Of a stretch of DNA of 64,000 nucleotides, positions 22,765 to 33,845 are shown one piece after another (the first letter of the stretch is position 1; every line of letters starts with the position of its first letter). This DNA comes from Aurelia coerulea (lineage: Eukaryota > Cnidaria > Scyphozoa > Semaeostomeae > Ulmaridae), in NCBI GenBank assembly GCA_039566865.1, contig CM076961.1:12051501-12115500 (forward strand). Reading direction: 5' to 3'. The notes under the pieces were generated by a model. It worked only from the letters and a program-made list of their open reading frames with translations. It had not been told where the DNA came from and did not search any database. Made by a program: the position numbers and the translations under genes.

Positions 22765-22870
22765 CATTCCTCAACTGAGAGCGAGGTTGACTATTGTTTA
22801 GGCATTTCGCAGGAAACCCGCATTCTTTCTTCGGGTATTAACCCCGCTTAAATATGCATTTAACCGCCAT
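22765..22870 (-). repeat. DIRS terminal repeat A1, outer part
   Basis: 106 bp matching 8850-8955 of A2. The outer end GGCGGTTAAATGC (minus strand) is the 5' terminus of the DIRS element; the sequence beyond 22870 no longer matches A2. Confidence 0.85.
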
Positions 22871-22940
22871 ATAAATGTGACCAACTCCCTTTTCATAGCT
22901 ATAAATGGCAAGCAAAAGACATTTTAATTTCTTTTTCATT

Positions 22941-23378
22941 TATACTTTGGTAATTTCATACCTTTATTTTAAAACCATTATTCTAAACACACTTACACGT
23001 TTCATGTTTTGTTCTCAAAATTTTCACCGCCCCTCGGCGGCCTCTTCAGTGAGAATGTTCAAATCTCGCGAACCTTGTGTTCTTGCACTGTTCGTAAAAT
23101 TTACGTTCGAAAAATTGATCAGTTCGAATCCGTTGTGTCGTTGTCTTAATTTGTTCGAGTTTCCCCATTCTTCTTTCGTATTGAGCATTGGGTTCAATTC
23201 ATTGATAAAAACCGCTTCCGTAACTTGCCTGAGCATTGCGTCACCCGAGCACGTAGCCAGTATATCCACCGTAACCTCTTGCGGAACTGCATCATGCCGC
23301 TCTAACATGTGCTTGTAAAACACGGAAGTCTTTTCACTGTTTTCGTCAGGGATAAATAAGTAGGGATGCGAAACGCGC
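22941..23378 (-). repeat. Inverted repeat, left arm, with retroelement tail
   Basis: About 435 bp, inverted at 26592-27026. On the minus strand it encodes SVFYKHMLERHDAVPQ, GDAMLRQVTEAVFINELNP and NTKEEWGNSN, a block that resembles the C-terminal tail of Penelope-like or related reverse transcriptase polyproteins. No RT lies between the arms. Confidence 0.6.
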
Positions 23379-25549
23379 ATTGAGCTGCATAGCGCGATCA
23401 TGAATGCGCGACCTTTGGTCCCCTGTGGTGTTGACAGTGACGATCAAGATGGACGGATCCGAAAGCTCGAGTAGCAGCGCTGGCAGTAAATGATCGTGGA
23501 TTCGTATCTAAAGGTAAGGATTTGTTCAACTTTTCTGTTGTTTAAGTGCTGTAGAGCTTGTTTTTTGTTGTTGTATACTTTTTGACAGGTTTTGATGCCC
23601 AGATCGTTGTTTTGTGGAACTATTTTGTTTGCATCATTTTAGGCCAAAGAATACATCTCAGCTTTGCCGATCACGCTTTGCTAAAAAAGTCGACTTCCCC
23701 GTGTGATCCCGTCTTTCAGTGTTTGATATTTACATTGAGGATGTCCTTATGAGTATTTTTATTGCAAAACATTTTTGAGCTACGTTGAGCTGTGTGTGTG
23801 CGATCGATTTTTCTGGAGGGCCTACCTTCCACTGTAAACCAAAATACAAATCGGCAGCTGATTCAAAGCACGTTTCATAGTTTGGCGGTCTGGGACGAGT
23901 AATGAATGGCATCCCATTCCAGTGCAACTACCTCAAACTTTTTTTATGAAACCAACTTTATATCAGCCACAGAAAATGCTAAAAGAGATGATATAGGATG
24001 TGTTTGGTAGAGTTCTACAATCAGGCTTTACAAGCCCTTAACCCTTATAAAATATTTTCAGGCCAAGAAACTTACTTGCAAGTGGAAGAACAACATTCAA
24101 TAGTTTGAGATGTAAGTGAAAAGATATGTAAGGATGGAAAGTGAAGAAGAAACTCCAATCATCGTTAGAAGAGAGAGGGAATAAAGAGATTACATGGGAT
24201 AAATCTACATTGAGAAAAAGCTGCATTTTTGAAACACAGGTTACATCACATCACATGTGCATCTTATTTTGGATTTGCTACCATATGTGTTGCGTTGATA
24301 GAGTAGTCTGTGCCATATGTACTGTCAATGCTGTACATGACAAATTAACAGTTTATTGTTGACAGAAACCACTAATCTTTCAGGCATTTTATCGCAACCC
24401 TTATCTTTGAATGATGCTCCTTGCCAGTTGGCATTCTTTGTAGTGCGCTGGGAACGTCTTCCCTGCGCCACTTTGACTGCTTCCAGCCACACCCGACCCA
24501 TAACTTTTGTAAAAGTGCTACCCGCGATAGTTTGTCTATATGACCGATAAATCACTGGTTCATTATTTCCTTACGCAGTCTTAGTACTCCCAACCTTCAG
24601 AGAGATGCACCAGAATGTATTTTAGAATGAGCTTCCCCGCTCCAAAATTAAAGAATGCAACTTGGTCTCCTCACTAGATTTATTAATTCCTTTTATAGAT
24701 TCACAGAGTATATGGATTCACAGAGTTGAAAATGCATATCAGCTCCAATGACTTTGTGAGAGAAATGGCAAGCTACATCATTCCAAAGGGAATTAGCCAA
24801 GACTGTATGGTCATTGTTTTCATTAGTTCAGTGACAGATGTGTGATGGCAACACAAATATTACTGCTCATAGTTCTGGTTATAATTTAAATGGCATTTTA
24901 CCACTAAAGGCTTCTCACCGTGTTTCAGGTATTCAGACAAGTTATAATTTATCATAACCATGAGTGTAGGGGAAGATAAAGTTTGGGGGGGGCTGCCCTT
25001 CAAAAAATCTATTGTTGACAAAAATTTGGCCTGACTTAAGCTGGATTTCTGCCCGATTTTGGCCAATTTTTCCAGCGTTGGAGGGCTACAGCCCCCCAGC
25101 CTTCTGTCTCCTACGTCTATGATCATAACTGGCCTGAATACCTAAACAAGGTGAGATGCCTTATTAGTGCTTGTGACATAGACTCTCTTGCTGTTGAATC
25201 ATAACCAAAACAAATAGCAAAAGATTCTGTGAAACAAAACATTAAATTGTCACTATTTGTTTCAAGATCTTTTTGAAATTGAAAATTTGGGACTAGAACA
25301 CCTTTGGCAGTATTGGTATACTCTTTGATACAATGTGTAGTAGGAGTCCACATTTCATGTCCATGGTATTCTTGGCATTAAAACTTGATTTGATAGGAAG
25401 AAAATATCTGAATTGTACATGCGGCTTCAAGAGAAAAACAAGGGAAGAAATGATATCTACTTGCTGCAATTTCCATCTTCTTTCAGCACTCTGAAATAAT
25501 ACACAGTACAGTACTAACATGTAACCAATTACTGTTTATAATTGCTTAC
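23379..25549. other. Interval between inverted repeats, no recognised gene
   Basis: Only short unconserved frames occur. There is a G-run near 24985-24995 and ordinary AT-rich sequence. I see no transposase or RT motif that would explain the flanking inverted repeat. Confidence 0.4.
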
Positions 25550-25553
25550 TTAA

Positions 25554-25857
25554 AGGAGCTCCGTCTCCAAATGTTGGTCGAAACGGTGATTTTGAATTTT
25601 TTTTATGGGAAATATCACACAGATGTTTACCTGTTTTTCTAAAATGAAAGCATCATTTTGAAGATAAATCTTTGTATGTTACAGAGGAAAAAACCAAAAA
25701 TTCACGTCTTTTACAATTGCTTGGGTATAAATGGATTTTTAATGAGCACTTTTTGGTGGCTTGGGTGAAGCCACCAAACAAGTTGCAGAAATCAATGGAG
25801 AACAATGGCCATATGCAGTGTTTGCAGATTTGTTTACAGTTTGGTGACGGAGCCCCT
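25554..25857. mobile_element. 304-bp TTAA-flanked MITE
   Basis: Flanked by TTAA (25550-25553 and 25858-25861). The left end is AGGAGCTCCGTCTCCAAATG and the reverse-complemented right end is AGGGGCTCCGTCACCAAACTG, so TIRs are about 20 bp. The open frame at 25672-25932 crosses the right end and is not a gene. Confidence 0.75.
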
Positions 25858-26591
25858 TTAAATATAAATAACTTGCCAGATGAGTTCCTTAACATAACAT
25901 ACTTGTCTGCTTATGGATTAAAAAGTAAATAAGGTAAATGGATGTTTGATGACATAAATGTTTAATTCTGACATGTAGATTTTCAGTTTGACTTTGTTAA
26001 TCCAGGAATCCATTTCATGCACATTTGTTCCTTTCACTTTTGAAGCTAAAATAGTGAATAGAAGTGTGTAATTAAGTTGTAATTAGGGCATTTCACTTCA
26101 AAAGGCTACAGTATATTGTAACTACATGTGAATCTTTTAAAAACTGTGGATATATGTTGCAAAGATGCTGTATCATTGTTTGTTGTTTGATCCTATCAGC
26201 CAGTTAAGTCCAAATGTATTTTGTCTCTTTGACTGCATGTCTTGTACAACATATCATAAAAATGAGATCTGGATGAATGATTCTTTCTGGTATGGTTTCA
26301 AATCAAATTAAATGTTTATTGTTTAGACTTTACATATAAATTGATTTACCAGATCAAATCATTCATTTTGAAGCTCTAATCTGGTAAAAAAAACTCGTCG
26401 ACACATACTAAATTCTCACCTTCAGGTCACCCAAAAATCAGCGACAAATCCATTTCTTGTCCCTTTCAAACAACACCATCCTCTTTTCTTCGCAGCTTCG
26501 GTTCGTTGCCAACAGGCTTGCAGCAGTTCACATCGGTTGCTAAGGGCATCATTAAAGCGAGGATGCATTTATGCTCGCTCGCGCAAAACCA

Positions 26592-27026
26592 TTGCGTTTC
26601 GCATCCCTACTATTTATCCCACGAAAACAGTGAAAAGACTTCCGTGTTTTACAAGCACATGTTAGAGCGGCATGATGCAGTTCCGCAAGAGGTTACGGTG
26701 GATATACTGGCTACGTGCTCCGGTGACGCAATGCTCAGGCAAGTTACGGAAGCGGTTTTTATCAATGAATTGAACCCAATGCTCAATACGAAAGAAGAAT
26801 GGGGAAACTCGAACAAATTAAGACAACGACACAACGGATTCGAACTGATCAATTTTTCGAACGTAAATTTTACGAACAGTGCAAGAACACAAGGTTCGCG
26901 AGATTTGAACATTCTCACTGAAGAGGCCGCCGAGGGGCGGTGAAAATTTTGAGAACAAAACATGAAACGTGTAAGTGTGTTTAGAATAATGGTTATAAAA
27001 TGAAGGTATGAAATTACCAAAGTATA
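26592..27026 (+). repeat. Inverted repeat, right arm, with retroelement tail
   Basis: Plus-strand copy of the 22941-23378 arm. The coding version is intact in both arms and ends ...LTEEAAEGR before a stop at 26943, so the two arms have diverged very little. Confidence 0.6.
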
Positions 27027-28070
27027 ACTTAGCGTACAACACACGGGATCAAATACGATCGCTAGCGATAAACGCTGGTGAAAGAAAACATTTTCTTTTT
27101 CATATGCTCCGAATAAATTTACAATACACACTACGAACTACAGTACTTACAAAATTACTCTAATAAACTACAAGGACGATCAACCCCATGGAGCAAAAGG
27201 CTGTGTCTACCCCGAGGCCATTAAATAAACTACTTTAAAATAAACTACTTTTACTACTTTAACGACGTGAACAAATCGGATGGCTTATGAAAGGATGGGT
27301 AAGTGGCTACAGAAATTCACTAGATATCAAATCATTAAATTGCAATGAAAGCATCATGAATTGAAATGCTCAGTGCTGTAATTTCTATTTGATTGCGAAG
27401 GTTCTGGGCCAAGGGCGAATCTTTTGGATTAAGGGAAGAGCCTAAATTAAGAACATTTCTTTGATCCTGAACGTTGTAAAGCTGAACCTCTAGTAATGTC
27501 GTGTGTTTTTTCACATTCCTTTAAAAATTTAGAATACAAATTGACTAGTTACATTACTTACAAAATACTTAACTACACTACGTGAACCATGCCACTAGAT
27601 GCAAAATAGCATGACTATTCCGTGGCATCGCAAAAAACTAAGACAACACGCATATGAACATTCAAGAAAAAAAAACAACAATATATGGGGAAAAATACAT
27701 CCTGTCTCAAACTAAACGTCAGTTGAAAAATCTTTCGCGAATAACAACAGACAGAACGCCTGCCGCCGTTATTGCAAAATAAATAATGTGGAGGCATACT
27801 TTCAGTAACAAATATATTTGAGAATAACACATAAAAACACACAAATATTGATAACAAAAAAACTGTTTATATGGATATGTTTGTATCGCCAATACATCTA
27901 GCAATTTTATTCAAGTTTGCCATGTTTCTTGAAAAATAGTTGGAGCGTTGATAGTGTTTGTACTATACGTCCTTTTCTTTGAGCATTAAGACCTGCCAAC
28001 ATTATTAACTATTTTTTGGAACATTGTGTTGCAGCATTGTTAAGCGAAGCGAAGCGAGGCTTTTAGACGT
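27027..28070. other. Interval without a recognised gene
   Basis: AT-rich, with two loosely similar stretches (near 27120-27180 and 27540-27600: ACTAC...ACTTACAAAAT...GAAC) that suggest an old short repeat. No coding motif is seen. Confidence 0.35.
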
Positions 28071-28074
28071 CTTC

Positions 28075-28277
28075 CTAAAGATACTTGTCCCACAGGTAAC
28101 ATCAAGAGGCAGCTTTGTAGAGTGGTTGGGGTAGCCTCAAATGTAGATAAAATCAAACGTGGTGTTCCTCAAGGCTCCCGCCTTGAGCCCCTTTTATTAC
28201 TCATCTTCATTAATGATCTCCTTTAATATTAAAACAGCGAAGTAACGATGTATGCCGATGATACCAGTATATCGTAG
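28075..28277 (+). pseudogene. LINE reverse transcriptase fragment
   Basis: About 200 bp reading RGVPQGSRLEPLLLLIFINDLL, two stops, then VTMYADDTSIS. These are RT motifs B/4 and the YADD catalytic box of a CR1/L2-like LINE. It stops abruptly at 28277, where a different element begins. Confidence 0.75.
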
Positions 28278-28381
28278 GGGAGATCGGGGTGTAAATTGTA
28301 ACACTTTTTGGAAAATCGGCCATATGGTCTAACAAATTTTTGATTGAAAATAAATAATGAGGTAAGCCCGGAGGACAATAC

Positions 28382-29087
28382 CTAAAACAGAGCTAAGGGA
28401 ATAGAAGATTGCTGAGAGTTAAGTGACGGACGATCGCGCAAAATTAATAAACTTTCATGAATGAGCAAATCAAAATGATTATTAGCTCTGTCCAAAACTG
28501 AGAAATCTTCCACCGACGCGGCGTGACCTGATTGGTTAATGTGGTCCCAGATGGCTGAGGGACTTGCTTTTATTTTCTGACCTGCCTTATTTATTCCCAA
28601 ATGCTCCCTGCAGCGTGTAATCAAGTTACGGGTTGTTTTTCCAAAGTACAAGGCATGGCAGCCAGGACACTTAAATTTGTAAACAACAGAGGAGCGAATG
28701 AGAGTTGGAAAGCGGTCTTTAAATGGAAAAAAAGACTGGATGCGTTTTGAAGATCGAAAGATAACCTTAAGTTGAATACCCGGATAACATTGCTTAACTA
28801 ATCTACAAATTCTAGTTTTCATCTGTAAACTGTACCTGCCAAGATATGGTATGCAAAACAATAGGGCCGTTTTGGCTTCTGCTAGGGCAGGGGTTCTGGG
28901 TGCGAACCTTTTATCCAGGAAGGATTTAATAATACGATCTGTCAGCGCCCTTGGAAAACTATTTTTAGATAAGATCTCCTTTATTCGAACAATTTCATCG
29001 TGAAAGTTCTTATATGATGAGCATATATGAAAGGCTCGATAAATCAAAACGCTAATCAGATTATTCTTGTATTTATCGGGAGCAAGG
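28382..29087 (-). pseudogene. Penelope-like element, C-terminus with GIY-YIG nuclease
   Basis: Continues the RT of 32027-33461 across the foldback insertion: the frame resumes as SLAPDKYKNNL, then IYRAFHICSSYKNF. After a linker comes VYKFKCPGCHALYFGKTTRN and ITRCREHLG, the GIY-YIG endonuclease signature region with its CxxC zinc motif and the Arg in the second helix. The GIY-YIG nuclease nicks target DNA to prime reverse transcription in Penelope-like elements (family knowledge). The frame is open to its stop near 28382. A 415-bp stretch of it recurs inverted at 33431-33845. Confidence 0.85.
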
Positions 29088-29097
29088 CTGGCAAAAT

Positions 29098-29314
29098 GGC
29101 TATCTTTAAAACGGGGAACGGGGAACGGGGAACGGGGAACTTTAAAATGGGGAACTTTAAAACGGGGAACGGGGAACGGGGAACGGGGAACTTTAAAATG
29201 GGGAACTTTAAAACGGGGAACGGGGAACGGGGAACGGGGAACTTTAAAATGGGGAACTTTAAAACGGGGAACGGGGAACGGGGAACTTTAAAATGGGGAA
29301 CTTTCAAACGGGGA
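29098..29314 (+). repeat. GGGGAAC array, outer left arm
   Basis: Higher-order 51-bp unit: TTTAAAAC, four GGGGAAC, then TTTAAAATGGGGAAC, repeated about four times. Every run of four GGGG with AAC loops satisfies the canonical G-quadruplex pattern on the plus strand. The frames through it (repeating GNGERGTGNFKMG) are not genes. Confidence 0.9.
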
Positions 29315-29568
29315 ACATTGGGCATTACCATAGCCATGTACCTTTTCTTCGTGGCACAGGCATACACGTATGTTTATAAGAGATCGGCCAGTACTGGAAG
29401 TTTCTTAAAATTATCAGATTTTTAATACTCAGAGTTTCATACGAGTTTCTTAGGGGTTCCATAACAATCTTCATGTTCACCACCTGTGCCCAGGAATGTT
29501 CACACGTTTCAAAACAGAGTCATTGAAGTCTTTCCAATGTTTAGACATCACTCAGGTACCTTTCGAGT

Positions 29569-29811
29569 GGCTATCTTTAAAACGGGGAACTTTAAAACGG
29601 GGAACGGGGAACGGGGAACGGGGAACGGGGAACTTTAAAATGGGGAACTTTAAAACGGGGAACGGGGAACGGGGAACGGGGAACTTTAAAATGGGGAACT
29701 TTAAAACGGGGAACGGGGAACGGGGAACGGGGAACTTTAAAATTGGGAACTTTAAAACGGGGAACGGGGAACGGGGAACTTTAAAAAGGGGAACTTTAAA
29801 ACGGGGAACTT
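29569..29811 (+). repeat. GGGGAAC array, inner left arm
   Basis: Starts with a second GGCTATCTTTAAAACGGGG terminus-like motif and contains several four- and five-run GGGGAAC blocks separated by TTTAAAA(T/C). Inverted partner at 31248-31466. Confidence 0.9.
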
Positions 29812-30377
29812 TCCAGCCGTATATTTTTCTTGGTGGATATGCATTTCTCAGCTGTAATTTTTCCTGCACCTTCCCTTTCAATTTATCTACTCACATCACT
29901 TGCTCTGGTCTTCAGATGATACGACTTCAATACGGCACAGTTCTAGTTTTCGGCCTGTGTATGAATGTTCAGTCGAGGACACTTACTTTATTCATAAGTC
30001 ATGTCCAACACGAATTTATTTCAAATATGAAAAATAATCGAGTGGAAATGGCAAAATGTACTCTAAACTAGTATTTCGTCTGTTTCTATCTTAGGATACT
30101 GTATAGCAACATTAAGAACAGATGTAAATTCAGAGCATCCAGAACATGCAACATTGGGAATTATGACAGTCATGTACCTATTCTCACAGGACCGAATGCT
30201 CGGAATTTTTAATATTTTAGTCCCACAGGCCTAACTTTTGCAAAATCGCCTATCTTGGGACTAGTCCTAGTCCCTCACAGTCCAAGGGTCATATTTAAAC
30301 CTTTGTAGCAGTCAGTTTTAGCCCTCTTCAAGAAAAAACGAACATCGGTGAACTCGAAATCGACCCACCCTTCTCCC

Positions 30378-30746
30378 TCAGTGGCAGCGCACCTTTGATA
30401 CCACTCTCCTTACCACAACAGCAAAGCCTCCTTCGCACTCCCCATATTTAAATATTTGGTAAGGAGAGCATAAGGTCTGTGAGAATATAACACTTTTCCT
30501 CATGGCACAGTCATGTAAAATAGCTGCGATGGAGATATGATAGCTGCGAGGGGCACCTTCATTGCCATCAGGTTTTACGGGGTTTTTACCAACTGCTTCC
30601 AAGCGCACCTTTGCAACTATTTCAATTTTCCTCCCGTAGCTAGCGACATAAAATCTGTCCTGGGTATGGTTTCCATTTCCCTTCATTAATTTCAGTAGAT
30701 TTTTAATTTGTAGAGTTTTTGGCACAGCCCCTTGAAAATCAGTCAT
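30378..30746 (-). other. Unrecognised open frame in the foldback core
   Basis: About 120 codons open on the minus strand. Its upstream end overlaps the LINE-like 3' motif CAGCCCCTTGAAAATCAGTC on the plus strand (near 30725). I recognise no domain and see no conserved residues; it is more likely incidental than a real gene. Confidence 0.2.
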
Positions 30747-30805
30747 ACTGACTGACGGGGCTACCTTGGATAAATAATTTTAAAATGAAATGAAATGAAA
30801 TGAAA
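30715..30805 (+). repeat. LINE/SINE 3' end with (ATGAA)n tail
   Basis: CAGCCCCTTGAAAATCAGTC, then an inverted GACTGAC/GGGGCT stem, then repeated ATGAA units. The same 3' hairpin style ends the LINE at 57.0 kb. It marks a small retroposed fragment inside the foldback core. Confidence 0.55.
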
Positions 30806-31247
30806 GCAAGAAAACGACTCTAGATTATTGGACAATTTAATCTGATGCTATGAAACTGAACAAAACTCTGAACAGAACTAGCTTCTAATAAAAACAAAAT
30901 AAACAACAGATAATTGTTGAATGTTTGAATGTATGTAGCTATTGAATGTTTCTTGAAATTATCAGATTTTGAGTACTCTACTTTAAGATTTTCCTATGTT
31001 TAGGAATGCTCAAGCACCTTCTGAGTAATGTCAAACAGGAAACAAGTGAAAATAAAACAAAAAGATGTCAATGATTTCCTTTTTCCCAGTAGTGGAGTTT
31101 CTTAATTTCTGGTGATCCGAGAGTTGAGATTCTTATAGAAAATAGGCAGTTTCTTGTAAAAAATACGTGTTAATTCAAATATAAATACCGCAATAAGGAT
31201 ACCGTGATCTTTTCAAATATGAGGATGGTGCGTTCAGGCAAAGAAGC

Positions 31248-31466
31248 CCAAGTTCCCCATTTTAAAGTTCCCCATCTTAAAGTACCCCGTTTTAAAGTTC
31301 CCTGTTTTAAAGTTCCCCGTTTTAAAGTTCCCCATTTTAAAGTTCCCTGTTTTAAAGTTCCCCGTTTTAAAGTTCCCCATTTTAAAGTTCCCTGTTTTAA
31401 AGTTCCCCGTTCCCCGTTCCCCGTTCCCCGTTCCCCGCTTTAAAGTTCCCCGTTTTAAAGATAGCC
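31248..31466 (-). repeat. GGGGAAC array, inner right arm
   Basis: CCCC-strand version of 29569-29811, with more single GTTCCCC units between TTTTAAA words and one terminal block of five. Confidence 0.88.
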
Positions 31467-31712
31467 ACTCGAAAGGTACCTGAGTGAAGTCTAAACATTG
31501 GAAAGACTTCAATGACTCTGTTTTGAAACGTGTGAACATTCCTGGGCACAGGTGGTGAACATGAAGATTGTTATGGAACCCCTAAGAAACTCGTATGAAA
31601 CTCTGAGTATTAAAAATCTGATAATTTTAAGAAACTTCCAGTACTGGCCGATCTCTTATAAACATACGTGTATGCCTGTGCCACGAAGAAAAGGTTATGG
31701 TAATGCCCAATG

Positions 31713-32016
31713 TTCCCCGTTTTAAAGTTCCCCATTTTAAAGTTCCCCGTTCCCCGTTCCCCGTTCCCCGTTTTAAAGTTCCCCATTTTAAAGTTCCCCG
31801 TTCCCCGTTCCCCGTTCCCCGTTTTAAAGTTCCCCATTTTAAAGTTCCCTGTTCCCCGTTTTAAAGTTCCCCATTTTAAAGTTCCCCGTTCCCCGTTCCC
31901 CGTTCCCCGTTCCCCGTTTTAAAGTTCCCCATTTTAAAGTTCCCCGTTCCCCGTTCCCCGTTCCCCGTTCCCCGTTCCCCGTTCCCCGTTCCCCGTTCCC
32001 CGTTTTAAAGATAGCC
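31713..32016 (-). repeat. GGGGAAC array, outer right arm
   Basis: CCCC-strand version of the outer arm, longer than its partner (about 304 bp against 217), with a terminal block of about ten consecutive GTTCCCC units near 31950-32003. The size difference shows the arrays expand and contract independently. Confidence 0.9.
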
Positions 32017-32026
32017 CTGGCAAAAT

Positions 32027-33461
32027 CCGTATAAAGACCAGTAAATGTCTTTTTCCTGTATAGACTAGTGATAAAATTATTCCCTTCACGGGTAATGAGA
32101 ACATCCAAAAAGGGTAAAGAGTTTTCCGACTCAATTTCAGTGGTGAAATTGATGTTAGGGTGCTGACAATTAATATACTCTAAGAACATAGCAATATGGT
32201 CCCTGTCCCTAAATAAACAATAAGTATCATCTACATATCTACGATACAGTACAGGTTTAAACTCAGCAGGGCAATTAGTTAAATAGCGTTTTTCCAGGTG
32301 ACTCATAAATATATTAGCAAGTGACGGTCCCAAAGGAGAACCCATTGCTACACCATCAATTTGATCAAAAAGTTGCCCATTAAAAACAAAATGATTTTCT
32401 TTGACAGCAAAGCCCAACAATTTACGAAACTGAGTGCGGTCCAACGAACAATCCCTATATTGTAATTTATCATTTCCATCAAATATTAAGTCAGTGCATA
32501 AATCTATAGTTTCTTCTAATGGGATGTTCGTAAACAAACTGGAGACATCAAAACTGGCCATAACCAATTCCTCATTCGCACTAAATGCGGTAATTTCAGA
32601 CACGAAAGAAAAAGAATCCTTAATAACAAATTCATTTACCGTGTAAGGCTGTAAAATGGGAACAAAAAACTTAGCAAGTTTGTAGTTGTAAGTCCCTATT
32701 GCGGACAAAATAGGCCTTGCTGGACAATTTGTCTTATGTACTTTGGGTAATCCATAGAGAACTACTGGGGTACTACCAGAGGAAAAAAGTTCCTTATAGA
32801 CTTCATCTGAAATAGAGTTCTGCGTAAGTAATTTGTCCCTAAGAAAGCGGATAAGATTGTTTTCACGTTTCAGGCAAAGATCTAGCATTTCAATATCAAG
32901 TTTTTTAAATTTAGAGGCATCTGAGAGGAGGGATTCAACCTTATTAATATAATCTACACGGTTAAGAATAACCACCCCATTTCCCTTGTCTGGTCTCAGA
33001 ATAACAAGGTTCTTATTTCTAGATAATTTCTTAAGAGCAGATAATTCTGCTTTGCTAATATTGAGAGGAAACTGTGCAGAATCATATCCATAATAGGCAC
33101 CCAGCGCGATACTTTTTAGTTGGGTCTTAACGTAATCAAAATTGACCCCTTCTTTAACAATAGGACGATTTTTCAAACTGATCGCCAATTTTTCGAAATG
33201 TGTAAGAAAATCACAATAGTCCAGTTTATCAGGACGTATACTAAACTAAAGACCCCTTGAGAGCACTTTCTTTTCGACATCGTTGAGAATGTAAGTCGAG
33301 TAGTTAAAAATAACCTTATCGGGGTCAATACCAGATGCTAAATATTCACGCTTTAAATTTTCAAGCTTACGATTCTGCACAATTTCAACTCTTTTGAGAG
33401 ACTTAATATTGAACGTAGTGACAAAGCGAAGCCAAAACGGCCCTATTGTTTTGCATACCAT
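32027..33461 (-). pseudogene. Penelope-like element reverse transcriptase
   Basis: Penelope-type RT, telomerase-related in fold. Motifs in order: RPDKGNGVVILNR, LYGLPKVHK, SFDVSSLFTNIPLEETI (first catalytic Asp), DGVAMGSPLGPSLANIFM, YRRYVDDTYCLF (catalytic DD) and LPFLDVLITR, ending GLYTDFA at the foldback insertion. The N-terminal part (33461-33246) is separated from the rest only by one TAG stop (near 33244: ...LSRGL stop FSIRPDKLDY). With 28382-29087 this makes one nearly complete Penelope-like element with one stop codon and one insertion. It begins head to head with an inverted partial copy of its own 3' half. Confidence 0.88.
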
Positions 33462-33845
33462 ATCTTGGCAGGTACAGTTTACAGATGAAAACTAGAATTT
33501 GTAGATTAGTTAAGCAATGTTATCCGGGTATTCAACTTAAGGTTATCTTTCGATCTTCAAAACGCATCCAGTCTTTTTTTCCATTTAAAGACCGCTTTCC
33601 AACTCTCATTCGCTCCTCTGTTGTTTACAAATTTAAGTGTCCTGGCTGCCATGCCTTGTACTTTGGAAAAACAACCCGTAACTTGATTACACGCTGCAGG
33701 GAGCATTTGGGAATAAATAAGGCAGGTCAGAAAATAAAAGCAAGTCCCTCAGCCATCTGGGACCACATTAACCAATCAGGTCACGCCGCGTCGGTGGAAG
33801 ATTTCTCAGTTTTGGACAGAGCTAATAATCATTTTGATTTGCTCA
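33431..33845 (+). pseudogene. Inverted partial copy of the Penelope C-terminus
   Basis: 415 bp on the plus strand, nearly identical to the GIY-YIG part of 28382-29087 (CIPYLGRYSLQMKTRICRLV through FKCPGCHALYFGKTTRN to NNHFDLLI). It abuts the 5' end of the minus-strand element. Penelope-like elements are known to carry partial copies of themselves, in direct or inverted orientation, as pseudo-LTRs, and this arrangement fits. Confidence 0.8.

Larger units (their letters stand above)
8471..22870 (-). mobile_element. Ngaro/PAT-type DIRS retroelement, with nested insertions
   Basis: Read on the minus strand the order is A1 repeat, gag, RT-RNase H, tyrosine recombinase, a 44-bp minisatellite, then B1, A2 and B2. 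This is the split-direct-repeat plan of Ngaro/PAT members of the DIRS order, which integrate by a tyrosine recombinase rather than an integrase. Outer ends: A1 begins at 22870 and B2 ends at 8471. The B1-A2 junction (8955) is what joining the two outer ends would give, as expected for a circular intermediate. Two insertions interrupt it: a LINE fragment (9303-about 10075) and a 7.28-kb DNA transposon (15475-22755) that splits A1. gag, RT-RH and YR each carry frameshifts or stops, so the copy is dead. Confidence 0.78.
29098..32016. mobile_element. 2.9-kb foldback element with G-quadruplex arrays in its TIRs
   Basis: Both termini read GGCTATCTTTAAAACGGGG, inverted. It is flanked by the 10-bp duplication CTGGCAAAAT (29088-29097 and 32017-32026). 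Removing the element and one copy restores the Penelope frame exactly (...GLYTDFA then SLAPDKYKNN). Each arm is array A, spacer, array B: 29098-29314, 29315-29568 and 29569-29811 on the left; 31713-32016, 31467-31709 and 31248-31466 on the right. The core (29812-31247) has no recognised transposase; it holds a LINE-like 3' end near 30715-30805. The 9-10-bp TSD fits a MULE/foldback mode, but the superfamily is not determined. Confidence 0.88.

Noticed and set aside
25672..25932. 86-codon plus-strand frame as a small gene
   Set aside because: Crosses the right end of a TTAA MITE and shows no conserved motif.
29027..32000. Open frames with GNGERGTGNFKMG-type repeats
   Set aside because: Produced by the GGGGAAC arrays whose 51-bp unit keeps frames open.
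29098..32016. CRISPR array, because of regular repeats
   Set aside because: Repeats are contiguous, lack unique spacers of constant size, and the context is a eukaryotic foldback element.
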